From positions 1-64,000 of the forward strand of contig JABFGH010000018.1 of NCBI GenBank assembly GCA_013112585.1: a stretch of 64,000 nucleotides of DNA, in the 5' to 3' direction. The notes below the pieces were generated by a model. It did no database searches and was not told the origin of the DNA. It saw nothing but the letters and a program-made list of their open reading frames with translations. Position numbers and translations under genes: made by a program. The DNA comes from Ignavibacteriota bacterium. Lineage in GTDB: Bacteria; Bacteroidota; Ignavibacteria; Ignavibacteriales; Melioribacteraceae. The number at the start of each line of letters is the position of its first letter. Position 1 is the first letter of the stretch. This document shows, in pieces, positions 56,701 to 64,000 of the stretch.

Positions 56701-56843
56701 TCGGTGATTCCAATAATCCTGAATCAGAAGTTTCAAAATATAGAAAACATAATTTGGGCTATCATGTATTAGAAGAATTAAATGTTCGTCCAAACGTAAC
56801 TTATTTAGCAAAATTAAGAAATACTCATTCGGAGGATGCTTAG
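53793..56843 (+). CDS. actB: Alternative complex III subunit ActB
   Basis: A 1016-residue fusion of a molybdopterin-oxidoreductase-like domain that lacks evident cofactor duty in this family and a C-terminal ferredoxin-like domain. The Tat motif SRRKFL is at 45-50 and a cysteine at 64 in TAAAC could be lipidated. Fe-S cysteine clusters run from about residue 786: [36 protein letters not shown] and CQQSCP, enough for three or four clusters. It ends by overlapping actC by one base. Confidence 0.92.
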   Translation: MADKKNFWKSLKDYNNDPEFLKAKTNEFVEGVTDDFNPEEMKGLSRRKFLALVTASTAFTAAACSDYYDKGEIIPYNKRPENGLPGKANFYASSDRNGNAVLVKTREGRPIKIDGNPEHPISQGKISNTGQAAIMNLYDPTRIKSPKKDKKSTSWKTADSNIIDALDLAKGTEKKIAILTHKISSPATVNVLNDFIQKYPTAVVYSYDLFNDNNRRRAWEKCYGNSVLPSIKWDEAKVILSLESDFLAREGDITENIRLFTDGRDVMKSSDFNRLYTAEGGLSLTGMNADYRLRIRPDFQFDFVMALLNEFVNVKNSSAIQLDNSIISELKKYNLKDLITRHNLSQEKISYLVNDLASVNGKSIVYAGDTLPEEVHSAVNLLNEVLNNSAIYNFTNANVNLGDELVNTDMDSLIASLNNSEVEVLINLNTNPVFHLAAEYNFAEAAAKVNTIVTLCETPNETSDISNFVLPINHDLESWNYFKTRANVVTLQQPVIAPLYNSRQTEAILLTWLAGAFEEYKEDVYHKYVQSEFEKEIFNNSNSAADFQTYWYSSLHDGFVLTESKVENKSSFNSDAFVKSTKVKTDEDSFIVHLQPSYFIGDGEFANNGWMQELPHPVSKITWDNYAAISPAAAKALDVEIGDMLDIKVGERELSLPAFIQPGTAEKLVCIELGYGRSVIGDVGADAGFNANVLLGKNNSSSYISSAQVKKGDGNHELVSTQEHHAVDDDFTKDFHKIRNIIREGSVEQYKNDPEFLHHDGHKIFSITDDVEYNGNKWAMSIDLNKCISCAGCATSCNIENNVPVVGKDQVAVGREMSWMRIDRYYSGTPEDPEVSGQPMLCQHCDNAPCENVCPVNATNHSEDGLNQMAYNRCVGTRYCANNCPYKVRRFNFYNFRDHFADSFYEAPVSSLVNNPEVTVRSRGVMEKCTFCIQKIMDARSEAINEGREIKPNEVVTACQQSCPSNAIVFGDSNNPESEVSKYRKHNLGYHVLEELNVRPNVTYLAKLRNTHSEDA

Positions 56844-58210
56844 TGTCAACAGTGGATTACACTCGAGAGATTTCGGTAATTGAGGGTCAGCCCCCGCTTC
56901 GTGAGATAGACGAAGTAATTTCAAAACCTCTTGAAACTAAGCCTGATAAAAAATTCTACATGGCGATCAGCGTTACTTTAACAATGCTTTTGATCGGCGG
57001 AATTGCATTAGGATTATCATTTTATTACGGAACCGGTTTGTGGGGTAATAATAATCCCGTTGGCTGGGGCTTGCCAATTGTAAATTTTGTTTTTTGGGTT
57101 GGTATCGGTCATGCCGGAACACTTATTTCTGCAATCTTATTCTTATTCCGCCAAAAGTGGCGAACAGGTATTGCCCGGTTTGCGGAAGGAATGACAATAT
57201 TTGCAGTGATGACTGCAGGTATCTTTCCATTAATCCATGTCGGGCGTCCTTGGTTAGCCGGTTATCTGATCCCTTATCCTAATCAGCATTCGTTATGGGT
57301 TAACTTTACATCGCCGCTTCTGTGGGATGTGTTTGCTGTTTCCACCTATTTTGCCGTTTCATTTATTTTCTGGTATGTTGGTTTGATACCTGACTTTGCT
57401 GCTCTGCGTGAAAGAACAACAAACAAAATCAAAAAAGTAATTTATTCAATCGGCAGTCTTGGATGGAGAAACTCAAACAGACACTGGCAGCATTACGAAA
57501 TGGTGTATTTAATTCTTGCCGGTTTTGCAACGCCTTTAGTTTTATCGGTTCACACAATTGTAAGTTTTGACTTTGCAATTTCTATTTTGCCTGGCTGGCA
57601 TACTACAATCTTTCCGCCTTATTTTGTTGCCGGTGCGGTATTTTCCGGCTTTGCTATGGTGCAGAATGTGTTAATATTTATAAGAAAAATTTTCAACTAC
57701 GAACATATTATTACTCTAAAGACCTTAGAGAATATGAATAAAATTATTCTCCTAACCGGCAGTATGGTTGGTTATGCTTATGCAATGGAATTTTTTATTG
57801 CATGGTATAGCGGAGTTCAGCCGGAACAGTTTACTTTTCTGAATAGAGCATTTGGTCCTTATGCCTGGGCATATTGGATTATGGTTTCATGTAATGTTAT
57901 TTCGCCTCAATTATTCTGGTTCAAAAAAATTAGAACTACAATTCCGGTTATGTTCGTTATAGCTGTATTTGTGAATGTGGGTATGTGGTTTGAAAGATTT
58001 GTAATCGTTGTTACATCTTTATCCCGTGATTATTTGCCTTCGAGCTGGGCATACTTTACACCAACATTAACCGACTTTGGAATTTTAATTGGAAGTTTTG
58101 GACTATTCTTTACCTTACTATTAATTTTTACTAAAACTCTGCCCGTTGTTTCTATTGCAGAGGTTAAAGCAGTTGTGGATGGTTCACAGCCTTCTCACAA
58201 GGATCATTGA
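56843..58210 (+). CDS. actC: Alternative complex III subunit ActC (NrfD-like)
   Basis: A 455-residue polytopic protein starting at GTG 56843, with about ten membrane helices in the NrfD/PsrC quinone-site family. Conserved-looking segments include [16 protein letters not shown] near 88, HVGRPW near 132 and [12 protein letters not shown] near 234. It is the main quinol-oxidising membrane subunit. The stop overlaps codons just before the next gene's ATG. Confidence 0.92.
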   Translation: MSTVDYTREISVIEGQPPLREIDEVISKPLETKPDKKFYMAISVTLTMLLIGGIALGLSFYYGTGLWGNNNPVGWGLPIVNFVFWVGIGHAGTLISAILFLFRQKWRTGIARFAEGMTIFAVMTAGIFPLIHVGRPWLAGYLIPYPNQHSLWVNFTSPLLWDVFAVSTYFAVSFIFWYVGLIPDFAALRERTTNKIKKVIYSIGSLGWRNSNRHWQHYEMVYLILAGFATPLVLSVHTIVSFDFAISILPGWHTTIFPPYFVAGAVFSGFAMVQNVLIFIRKIFNYEHIITLKTLENMNKIILLTGSMVGYAYAMEFFIAWYSGVQPEQFTFLNRAFGPYAWAYWIMVSCNVISPQLFWFKKIRTTIPVMFVIAVFVNVGMWFERFVIVVTSLSRDYLPSSWAYFTPTLTDFGILIGSFGLFFTLLLIFTKTLPVVSIAEVKAVVDGSQPSHKDH

Positions 58211-58212
58211 TT

Positions 58213-59349
58213 ATGACAGATAAAAAATTATACTCACTTACCGCCGTATTTGATAAGCCCGATGATATAATCAACGCAGCAGAGAAAGTATCGGATTCCG
58301 GCTATACCAAATATGATATTAACACTCCATACCCTGTACATGGATTAGATGGTGCAATGAAGCTGCCTCCATCAAAACTTGGTTATTCTGCATTGGTACT
58401 TGGGTTATCGGGCACATTTGCAGCCGTGCTTATGATATATTTTATGTCGGTTTATGATTACCCGATTGTTATAGGCGGGAAACCGTTTTTTGCATTACCG
58501 GCTTTTGTACCAATTATGTTTGAAATAACAGTTCTTGCCGCTTCTATCGGCACTGTGCTCACAATGCTGTTTTTCTTTTTCAAATTTCCTAATAACAGTC
58601 ACCCCCTTTTAGAAACAGATTATATGAAGTTAGTTTCTGTTGATAAATACGGTGTAAGCATTCAAGCTGATGACCCGAAATTTAATGAAGATGAAATCAG
58701 TAAGCTGTATAATGATTTAGGAGCTTCTAAAATTTTACCTGTCTATTGGGATTTAGAAGAAGTATTGTACGAGCATAAAATTGTAGAACCAAAATTTTTA
58801 GGCATGCTTGCATTAACCGCAATCATTGTATCGGGCACTGTTTATTTCTCCTTAAATAAACTAATGTTTATGGAACCTTTTTCATGGATGATGGAACAGG
58901 AAAAATTGAGCCCCCAGCAGAAATCAGAATTTTTCAGTGATGGATATTCAATGAGACCGCCGGTGGAAGGAGCTATTGCCCGGGGAGATTTACCATATCA
59001 GTTTGCTGATAAACCGGAAATGGCAGCAAAAATTTTATCTAATCCGTTAGTTTCATCCGAAGAGAATTTATTATTGGGTAAAACTAAATACAATATTTAT
59101 TGCAGTCCATGCCATGGTTACTTCGGAGAAGGTGACAGCAGGTTAAGAGGACAGTTTCCAAATCCGCCGAGTTTACACTCGCAAAAATTACGCGACTGGA
59201 CTGACGGCAGAATTTATCATGTTATTGAAGTTGGTCAAAATGTAATGCCTGCTTATAATACGCAAATGACAAATAATGAAAAGTGGGCAACTATTCTTTA
59301 CATAAGAGCTTTGCAGAGGTCTTTAAATGCTAAGGAGTCTGATTTATAA
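58213..59349 (+). CDS. Fused alternative complex III subunits ActD-ActE
   Basis: A 378-residue protein. Residues 1 to about 170 match the ActD/DUF3341 type (LYSLTAVFDKPDDIINAAEKV, then two membrane helices); a third membrane helix follows near 198-216; the C-terminal part is a monohaem cytochrome c with CSPCHG near residue 299 and a methionine in GQNVMPAYNTQM as likely sixth ligand. In many Act operons these are two genes, actD and actE; here one reading frame joins them without a stop. ATG 58213 is chosen as start. Confidence 0.85.
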   Translation: MTDKKLYSLTAVFDKPDDIINAAEKVSDSGYTKYDINTPYPVHGLDGAMKLPPSKLGYSALVLGLSGTFAAVLMIYFMSVYDYPIVIGGKPFFALPAFVPIMFEITVLAASIGTVLTMLFFFFKFPNNSHPLLETDYMKLVSVDKYGVSIQADDPKFNEDEISKLYNDLGASKILPVYWDLEEVLYEHKIVEPKFLGMLALTAIIVSGTVYFSLNKLMFMEPFSWMMEQEKLSPQQKSEFFSDGYSMRPPVEGAIARGDLPYQFADKPEMAAKILSNPLVSSEENLLLGKTKYNIYCSPCHGYFGEGDSRLRGQFPNPPSLHSQKLRDWTDGRIYHVIEVGQNVMPAYNTQMTNNEKWATILYIRALQRSLNAKESDL

Positions 59350-60536
59350 TGAGTAATGAAAATTCAACACTTTACAGTAAAAAAAATCTACCCGGTAATT
59401 TTGCTAAAATTGGGCAGATGCTTCTGGCAGTTGGTTTAATATTGGTAGTGCTTGCATATTTTGTTGATCATACAAGAAGTGCTTTTAATAACCTAATACT
59501 TTTAATGTTCCTCACAAGTATTGGAGTCGGCTCTTTATTTTTAGTTGCAATGGAATACCTTGGCGGAGCTGTTTGGAGTACACCGTTTAGAAGAATTACT
59601 GAATTTTTTGCAGCAGTTATTCTGGTGATTCCTTTAGCAGCCATTCCAATTTATTTTAATCTGCATGATCTTTTCCATTGGACTCACGCTGAAGCAGTTG
59701 CTGAAGATAAAATATTAGCCGGTAAATCATCTTACCTGAATGAGACCTTTTTTATAATTAGAATTGTTTTCTTCATTGCTGTTTGGTTTTTATTCTATTT
59801 CCTAATTATCAAAAATTCTAAAAAGCAAGATTCATCCGGCGACCCAAAATTAACAACAAGAAATATTAAACTCTCGGCAGTTTTCATTCCTATTTTCGGG
59901 TTAACAATAACCTTTGCCAGTATTGATTGGGTAATGAGTTTAGAACCGCATTGGTTCTCTACAATATTTGGTGTTTACTTCTTTTCGGGTACTATTCTCG
60001 CTGCATTGGCATTTACAACTTTTATAGTTGTATATATGAATGAAAAGGGATTGCTTATAAAAGGAATAAAGAAAGATCATTACTATAGTTTAGGTGCTTA
60101 TCTTTTTGCCTTTATAAATTTTTGGGCTTATATCGCTTTTAGCCAGTATATGCTTATTTGGTATGCTAACCTTCCTGAAGAAACATTTTGGTTTTTACAA
60201 AGGTGGGAAGGCGGCTGGATGTATATAAGTATAGCGCTAATAATTATTCACTTTGTAGTTCCTTATTTCGGACTGCTTTCACAGCCATCTAAAATGAACC
60301 CGAAAAGATTAATGTTCATGTCAATTTGGATTTTATTTGCACACATTATTGATCTTTACTGGTTAATAATGCCTACATACAGTAAAGATAGTGTCCCGTT
60401 AGGATGGATTGAATTAGCTTTTCCAATTTTAGCAATCGGAGCTGTTATAACAGTCTTTAGCATTAAAGCAAAAAAAGAAAATCATGTTCCTATTGGGGAC
60501 CCAAAATTAAAACGCGGTTTAGATTTTAGATTATAA
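59349..60536 (+). CDS. actF: Alternative complex III subunit ActF
   Basis: A 395-residue membrane protein with about ten helices, related to ActC/NrfD. Its start overlaps the previous stop by one base. Segments such as FITSIGVGSLFLVAMEYLGG-like SIGVGSLFLVAMEYLGG and TFASIDWVMSLEPHWFST are typical of ActF. It packs with ActC in the membrane and may form a proton path. Full length. Confidence 0.9.
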   Translation: MSNENSTLYSKKNLPGNFAKIGQMLLAVGLILVVLAYFVDHTRSAFNNLILLMFLTSIGVGSLFLVAMEYLGGAVWSTPFRRITEFFAAVILVIPLAAIPIYFNLHDLFHWTHAEAVAEDKILAGKSSYLNETFFIIRIVFFIAVWFLFYFLIIKNSKKQDSSGDPKLTTRNIKLSAVFIPIFGLTITFASIDWVMSLEPHWFSTIFGVYFFSGTILAALAFTTFIVVYMNEKGLLIKGIKKDHYYSLGAYLFAFINFWAYIAFSQYMLIWYANLPEETFWFLQRWEGGWMYISIALIIIHFVVPYFGLLSQPSKMNPKRLMFMSIWILFAHIIDLYWLIMPTYSKDSVPLGWIELAFPILAIGAVITVFSIKAKKENHVPIGDPKLKRGLDFRL

Positions 60537-60548
60537 TATGGTTTAATA

Positions 60549-61475
60549 ATGAACAGTAATAAAAAATTTGAAGATGAAATACAATTTACAGAGTTAGTAA
60601 AATCTCCGTTAAGGTTATTTGGCTGGGTTTACTTATTATTTATTGGTGTACTATTAGTAACCGGTATCTACTTTGTAAAAAATCTTGATAGCATTAACTA
60701 CAACGAAAGTCCGCAAACTCTTAATGATTCTTTAGGCTTGTACGAAGATAAGCCATTAATCAAAGGCGGGGTAATGCCGAGCATGGATTTAGGATTAATT
60801 AAAAACCCCACTGATGAATTAATTGCAAAAGGTAAAGAGCAATACAACACCTTATGTGCAACCTGCCACGGTACAAACGGTGATGGCGAAGGAATTGCCG
60901 GTGCAGCACTTAATCCTAAGCCGAGGAATTTTTTAAAAATGGAAGGATGGACATTCGGAACAAAGTTTATTGATTTGTATAAAACCTTACAAGAGGGGAT
61001 TATTAAAAACGGAATGTCGGCTTACGAATATTTACCGCCGGAAGAGCGAACAGGGATTATTCATTATGTAAGAACATTTGCTGACTACCCTGAAATAACG
61101 GATCAAGAAGTTGAGCAGATTGACGAAACATATAAAATTTCTTCAGGTGTTACTAAGCCTAATCAAATTCCCGTAGCAAAAGCAATAAAAATCATATCGG
61201 AAGAGACAGATGATTTAGTTAATAAATTGAATGCTGAAGATTATTCAAATGATCCGGGAGCAATTCTGCTTGATAAATATTCCCGTGCTCCCCAAAATGT
61301 AATGCTGGCAGTAATTGAAAACGGTGTTCCAAATACATTAGATGAATTTATTAAATCTATTACAAGCCAACCTGACAGTTTTGGATTAAAATCATCAATC
61401 ATACGACTTCCAAGGGAGGACCATGAAGTTATTTACAAATTTTTAAAAAATATTAATAGTAAATATAGTAGCTGA
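60549..61475 (+). CDS. Membrane-anchored monohaem cytochrome c
   Basis: A 308-residue protein with one N-terminal membrane helix (about 25-47) and a c-type haem site CATCHG near residue 103, in a domain with GDGEGIAGAALNPKPRNF and GIIKNGMSAYEYLP. The C-terminal 110 residues have no clear haem motif. Placed after actF and before SCO and oxidase subunit I, it likely shuttles electrons between Act and the oxidase. It is not one of the standard Act subunits. Confidence 0.8.
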   Translation: MNSNKKFEDEIQFTELVKSPLRLFGWVYLLFIGVLLVTGIYFVKNLDSINYNESPQTLNDSLGLYEDKPLIKGGVMPSMDLGLIKNPTDELIAKGKEQYNTLCATCHGTNGDGEGIAGAALNPKPRNFLKMEGWTFGTKFIDLYKTLQEGIIKNGMSAYEYLPPEERTGIIHYVRTFADYPEITDQEVEQIDETYKISSGVTKPNQIPVAKAIKIISEETDDLVNKLNAEDYSNDPGAILLDKYSRAPQNVMLAVIENGVPNTLDEFIKSITSQPDSFGLKSSIIRLPREDHEVIYKFLKNINSKYSS

Positions 61476-61478
61476 TAA

Positions 61479-62273
61479 ATGGGCGTTAAAAAAATTATAA
61501 CATATTGTTTTATAATGCTTTTATGCATTCCACTTCAAGCAAATGAAGCTGTGCAGAATCAAAAGATTGAGGTTGGAATTGATGAACAATTAGATTCTTA
61601 TATTCCCATGGAATTGGAGTTCAAGAACGCTGATGGCGAGCCGGTAAAGTTAGGCGATATTATAGACAGACCCGTACTGCTTTCATTAGTTTATTACGAA
61701 TGCCCCGGTATTTGCAACCCGCTTTTAACGGAACTGGCAGCAACAATTGATAAAGTTGAACTTGCTCCCTATGAAGACTTCAAAATGTTGAGCATTAGCT
61801 TCGACCATAGGGAAACTCCGAAAATTGCTAAGAGGTGGAAAAAAAATTATCTGGCAGCAATCAACAGAGAATTTCCGAATGACTCATGGAATTTTTTAAC
61901 CGGCGATAGTGTAACGATAAAAAAACTTACCGATGCTGTTGGGTTTTATTTTAAACGCGATGGCGATGATTTTTCACATGCAGGCAGCGTAATTGCAATT
62001 TCACCCGAAGGAAAAATAACACGTTATATTTTCGGCACAACATTCAATCAATTCGATTTAAAGATGGCGTTGATTGATGCCGAAGCTGGAAATTCTAACC
62101 CTACAATTGCTAAGGTTTTGCAGTTTTGCTTTAGTTATGACCGTGAAGGAAGAACTTATACTCTGAATATTACTAGAATTATTGGAACTGTAATGCTGCT
62201 TGCTGTAGGAGTATTTTTAAGTGTGTTGGTATTTAAGAAGAAGAAAGATAAATCAAAGAAGGTTGACGTATAA
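61479..62273 (+). CDS. SCO/SenC-family copper chaperone
   Basis: A 264-residue periplasmic thioredoxin-fold protein. A signal peptide is followed by the copper site CPGIC near residue 76 and a distant histidine in DDFSHAGS, the Cys-Cys-His ligands of SCO proteins, and a C-terminal membrane helix (about 230-250). SCO proteins build the CuA centre of oxidase subunit II. Its presence implies a CuA subunit II even though none is encoded next to it here. Confidence 0.88.
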   Translation: MGVKKIITYCFIMLLCIPLQANEAVQNQKIEVGIDEQLDSYIPMELEFKNADGEPVKLGDIIDRPVLLSLVYYECPGICNPLLTELAATIDKVELAPYEDFKMLSISFDHRETPKIAKRWKKNYLAAINREFPNDSWNFLTGDSVTIKKLTDAVGFYFKRDGDDFSHAGSVIAISPEGKITRYIFGTTFNQFDLKMALIDAEAGNSNPTIAKVLQFCFSYDREGRTYTLNITRIIGTVMLLAVGVFLSVLVFKKKKDKSKKVDV

Positions 62274-63914
62274 ATGGCTAACGAATCATTAGCAGTAGAA
62301 GAAAAATCATTCTACGAAGAAGGTACCTCTAAAAGAACCGGATTATTAGGCTGGCTGACAAGTACTGATCATAAAAGGATAGGTTTGCTTTACTTAATTG
62401 CAATTACTGTATTTTTTTTAGTTGGTGCTACAATTGGCTTGTTAATGCGTCTAGAACTTATTTCGCCCGGCGAAACAATTATGGCTGCACAAACTTATAA
62501 CGCCTTATTTACACTTCATGGCGTTATAATGATTTTCCTTTTTATTATTCCTGGGCTGCCTGCAATATTTGGTAATTTCTTTCTCCCGATTCAGATTGGG
62601 GCGAAGGATGTTGCGTTCCCGCGTTTAAATTTACTTTCGTGGTATATATATATTATTGGTGCTGCCTTAGCCCTAATTTCATTAGTGCTGCCCGGCGGAC
62701 CAATTGATACAGGCTGGACATTTTACATTCCTTACAGTGTTAGAAGCACAACGAACGTTTCGCTTGCAATATTTTCTGCATTTGTTCTTGGTTTCTCATC
62801 AATTTTAACAGGAATAAATTTTATTACAACTGTCCATAGAATGAGAGCGCCAGGCATGGGCTGGTTCAAAATGCCTCTTTTTGTCTGGTCAACATATTCA
62901 ACTGCCTGGATTCAAGTAATTGCAACTCCTGTAATAGCAATAACAATTATTCTCGTAATTTTAGAAAGAACATTCGGCGTAGGTATATTTGATCCTGCAC
63001 TCGGCGGTGATCCTCTTCTTTTTCAGCATCTATTTTGGATCTATTCGCATCCTGCTGTTTACATTATGATTCTTCCGGCAATGGGTGTCGTTTCCGAAAT
63101 TATTCCCACTTTTGCCAGGAGAACAATTTTCGGCTACAAAGCAATAGCCTTCTCCAGTTTAGCAATTGCCTTTGTGGGTTATCTTGTGTGGGCGCATCAC
63201 ATGTTCACAAGCGGAATTAGTGATACAGCAAGAGCAATTTTTTCTTTTCTAACATTTATTGTTGCATTGCCAAGCGGTGTTAAAGTTTTTAATTGGGTCG
63301 CAACTATGTATAAAGGTTCAATTGATCCAAAGCCTCCTTTTTTATGGGTTATGTCATTTATATTCCTTTTTTCTATTGGGGGATTAACAGGCTTGGTTGT
63401 TGGTGCTTTAGCTTTAGATGTTCACCTGCATGACACTTATTTTGTTGTGGCACATTTTCATTATGTAATGTTCGGCGGTACCGGAACTATATTTATAGCG
63501 GCTTTATATTATTGGTTTCCTAAAATGTTCGGTAAAACCTATAATATAAAAATTGCAAACTGGGGTGTTGCACTTTTTTTCATTTCATTTAATATGCTTT
63601 ATTTTCCTAAATTTATTTTAGGCTACATGGGGCAGCCCCGCCGTTATTATGATTATCTTCCTGAATTTACTTCGCTGCAGGTCATCTCCACTGTTGGTTC
63701 CTGGATATTGTATGCCACACTTTTATTGGTGTTCGGTAACTTGGTCTATAGCTTATTTAAAGGTAAAAAAAGTACAGGCAACCCATGGGGCGGTGTTACT
63801 TTGGAATGGCATACAAGCTCTCCGCCGCCGCTTGAAAATTTTCATGAAATTCCTAAAGTTACTCACGAACCTTATGACTTTAGCCAATTGAAGGAGATGA
63901 AACATGAGTCATAA
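62274..63914 (+). CDS. ctaD: Cytochrome c oxidase subunit I, A2-type haem-copper oxidase
   Basis: A 546-residue, 12-helix protein holding haems a and a3 and CuB. Haem and copper histidines are seen in YNALFTLHGVIMIF, FWIYSHPAVYIM, WAHHMFTSG and HDTYFVVAHFHYVMFG. The YSHPAVY in place of GHPEVY marks the A2 subclass that lacks the D-channel glutamate and uses a YS pair, as in Rhodothermus caa3. The start follows SCO directly and the end overlaps the next gene by 11 bp. Confidence 0.93.
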   Translation: MANESLAVEEKSFYEEGTSKRTGLLGWLTSTDHKRIGLLYLIAITVFFLVGATIGLLMRLELISPGETIMAAQTYNALFTLHGVIMIFLFIIPGLPAIFGNFFLPIQIGAKDVAFPRLNLLSWYIYIIGAALALISLVLPGGPIDTGWTFYIPYSVRSTTNVSLAIFSAFVLGFSSILTGINFITTVHRMRAPGMGWFKMPLFVWSTYSTAWIQVIATPVIAITIILVILERTFGVGIFDPALGGDPLLFQHLFWIYSHPAVYIMILPAMGVVSEIIPTFARRTIFGYKAIAFSSLAIAFVGYLVWAHHMFTSGISDTARAIFSFLTFIVALPSGVKVFNWVATMYKGSIDPKPPFLWVMSFIFLFSIGGLTGLVVGALALDVHLHDTYFVVAHFHYVMFGGTGTIFIAALYYWFPKMFGKTYNIKIANWGVALFFISFNMLYFPKFILGYMGQPRRYYDYLPEFTSLQVISTVGSWILYATLLLVFGNLVYSLFKGKKSTGNPWGGVTLEWHTSSPPPLENFHEIPKVTHEPYDFSQLKEMKHES

Positions 63915-64000
63915 CGAACATGCAATTGCAAATGAACAACACGTGCATAGAGATGATACCGGCGCTAAAATGGGGATGTGGCTATTCCTATTTACTGAAT
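63904..64000 (+). CDS. ctaE: Cytochrome c oxidase subunit III (partial)
   Basis: The first 32 codons: a histidine-rich N-terminus followed by GAKMGMWLFLFTE, the opening of the first membrane helix in oxidase subunit III. It starts 11 bases inside subunit I and is cut by the window edge. Confidence 0.8.
   Translation, partial: MSHNEHAIANEQHVHRDDTGAKMGMWLFLFTE

Noticed and set aside
53793-56843. ActB as a genuine molybdenum enzyme such as a nitrate or formate oxidoreductase
   Set aside because: The order ActA-ActB-ActC-ActD/E-ActF and the fused Fe-S domain identify the complex III form, whose molybdopterin-like domain is not catalytic.

Overview
The window looks like a chromosomal segment of an A+T-rich, Gram-negative, aerobically respiring bacterium of the Bacteroidota/Ignavibacteriota side of the tree, most likely Ignavibacteria. 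The main pointers are a secreted protein with a C-terminal type IX sorting domain opening with NYPNPFNPSTT, a common form in Ignavibacteria, an alternative complex III (Act) operon running into an A2-type haem-copper oxidase, and a 6S RNA between zapA and rny. Taxon assignment is inference from gene content and not a database result.

Layout. 1-2906: an intergenic repeat array (period-7 ATCCAG units, ATGN-type low-complexity blocks, GC-rich palindromes) holding one AAA+ ATPase gene. 2907-18889: a surface-polysaccharide locus on the + strand: Wzz-like chain-length protein, flippase, sulfotransferase, polymerase, two glycosyltransferases, acyltransferase, NAD-dependent sugar reductase, DegT aminotransferase, initiating glycosylphosphotransferase, Gfo/Idh dehydrogenase, hexapeptide acetyltransferase, Wzi-like outer-membrane protein and UDP-GlcNAc 2-epimerase. 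The dehydrogenase, aminotransferase, acetyltransferase and epimerase together resemble the route to a UDP-2,3-diacetamido uronic acid. 18890-22650: an accessory stretch with an array of small hairpins, a lipoprotein resembling a glycoside hydrolase, and an AbiEi/AbiEii toxin-antitoxin pair flanked by 90-bp direct repeats of the lipoprotein gene's 3' end. 22574-23232: three tRNAs (CAT on the - strand, Leu-TAA, Val-GAC).

23429-35305: a conserved information-processing block: thrS-infC-rpmI-rplT-pheS-pheT, a coiled-coil protein, zapA, 6S RNA, rny, coaE, proline dehydrogenase and tsaD. infC overlaps thrS and appears to start at a rare ATC codon. 35446-41249: a lipoprotein, a type IX-secreted protein gene bracketed by two copies of the mltG leader, mltG, an Ig-like lipoprotein, and three tandem 205-bp repeats each carrying four hairpins. 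41268-43770 (- strand): hutI then a NamZ-type exo-muramidase. 43922-52790: glgA, gmhB, a lipoprotein, an outer-membrane barrel, a TPR protein, glyA, tatC and a polyprenyl diphosphate synthase, tightly packed.

52997-64000: a respiratory operon. Pentahaem ActA, a small twin-arginine-signal protein, ActB (molybdopterin-like plus Fe-S domains), ActC, a fused ActD-ActE, ActF, a monohaem cytochrome c, an SCO copper chaperone, oxidase subunit I, and the start of subunit III cut by the window end. This module would take electrons from menaquinol through Act haems and cytochrome c domains to the oxidase.

The less ordinary material is the accessory DNA: three separate cargo genes or operons (AAA+ ATPase, AbiE pair, type IX-secreted protein) are each bracketed by direct repeats, and several families of small palindromes recur, one of them inserted in frame in an aminotransferase gene.
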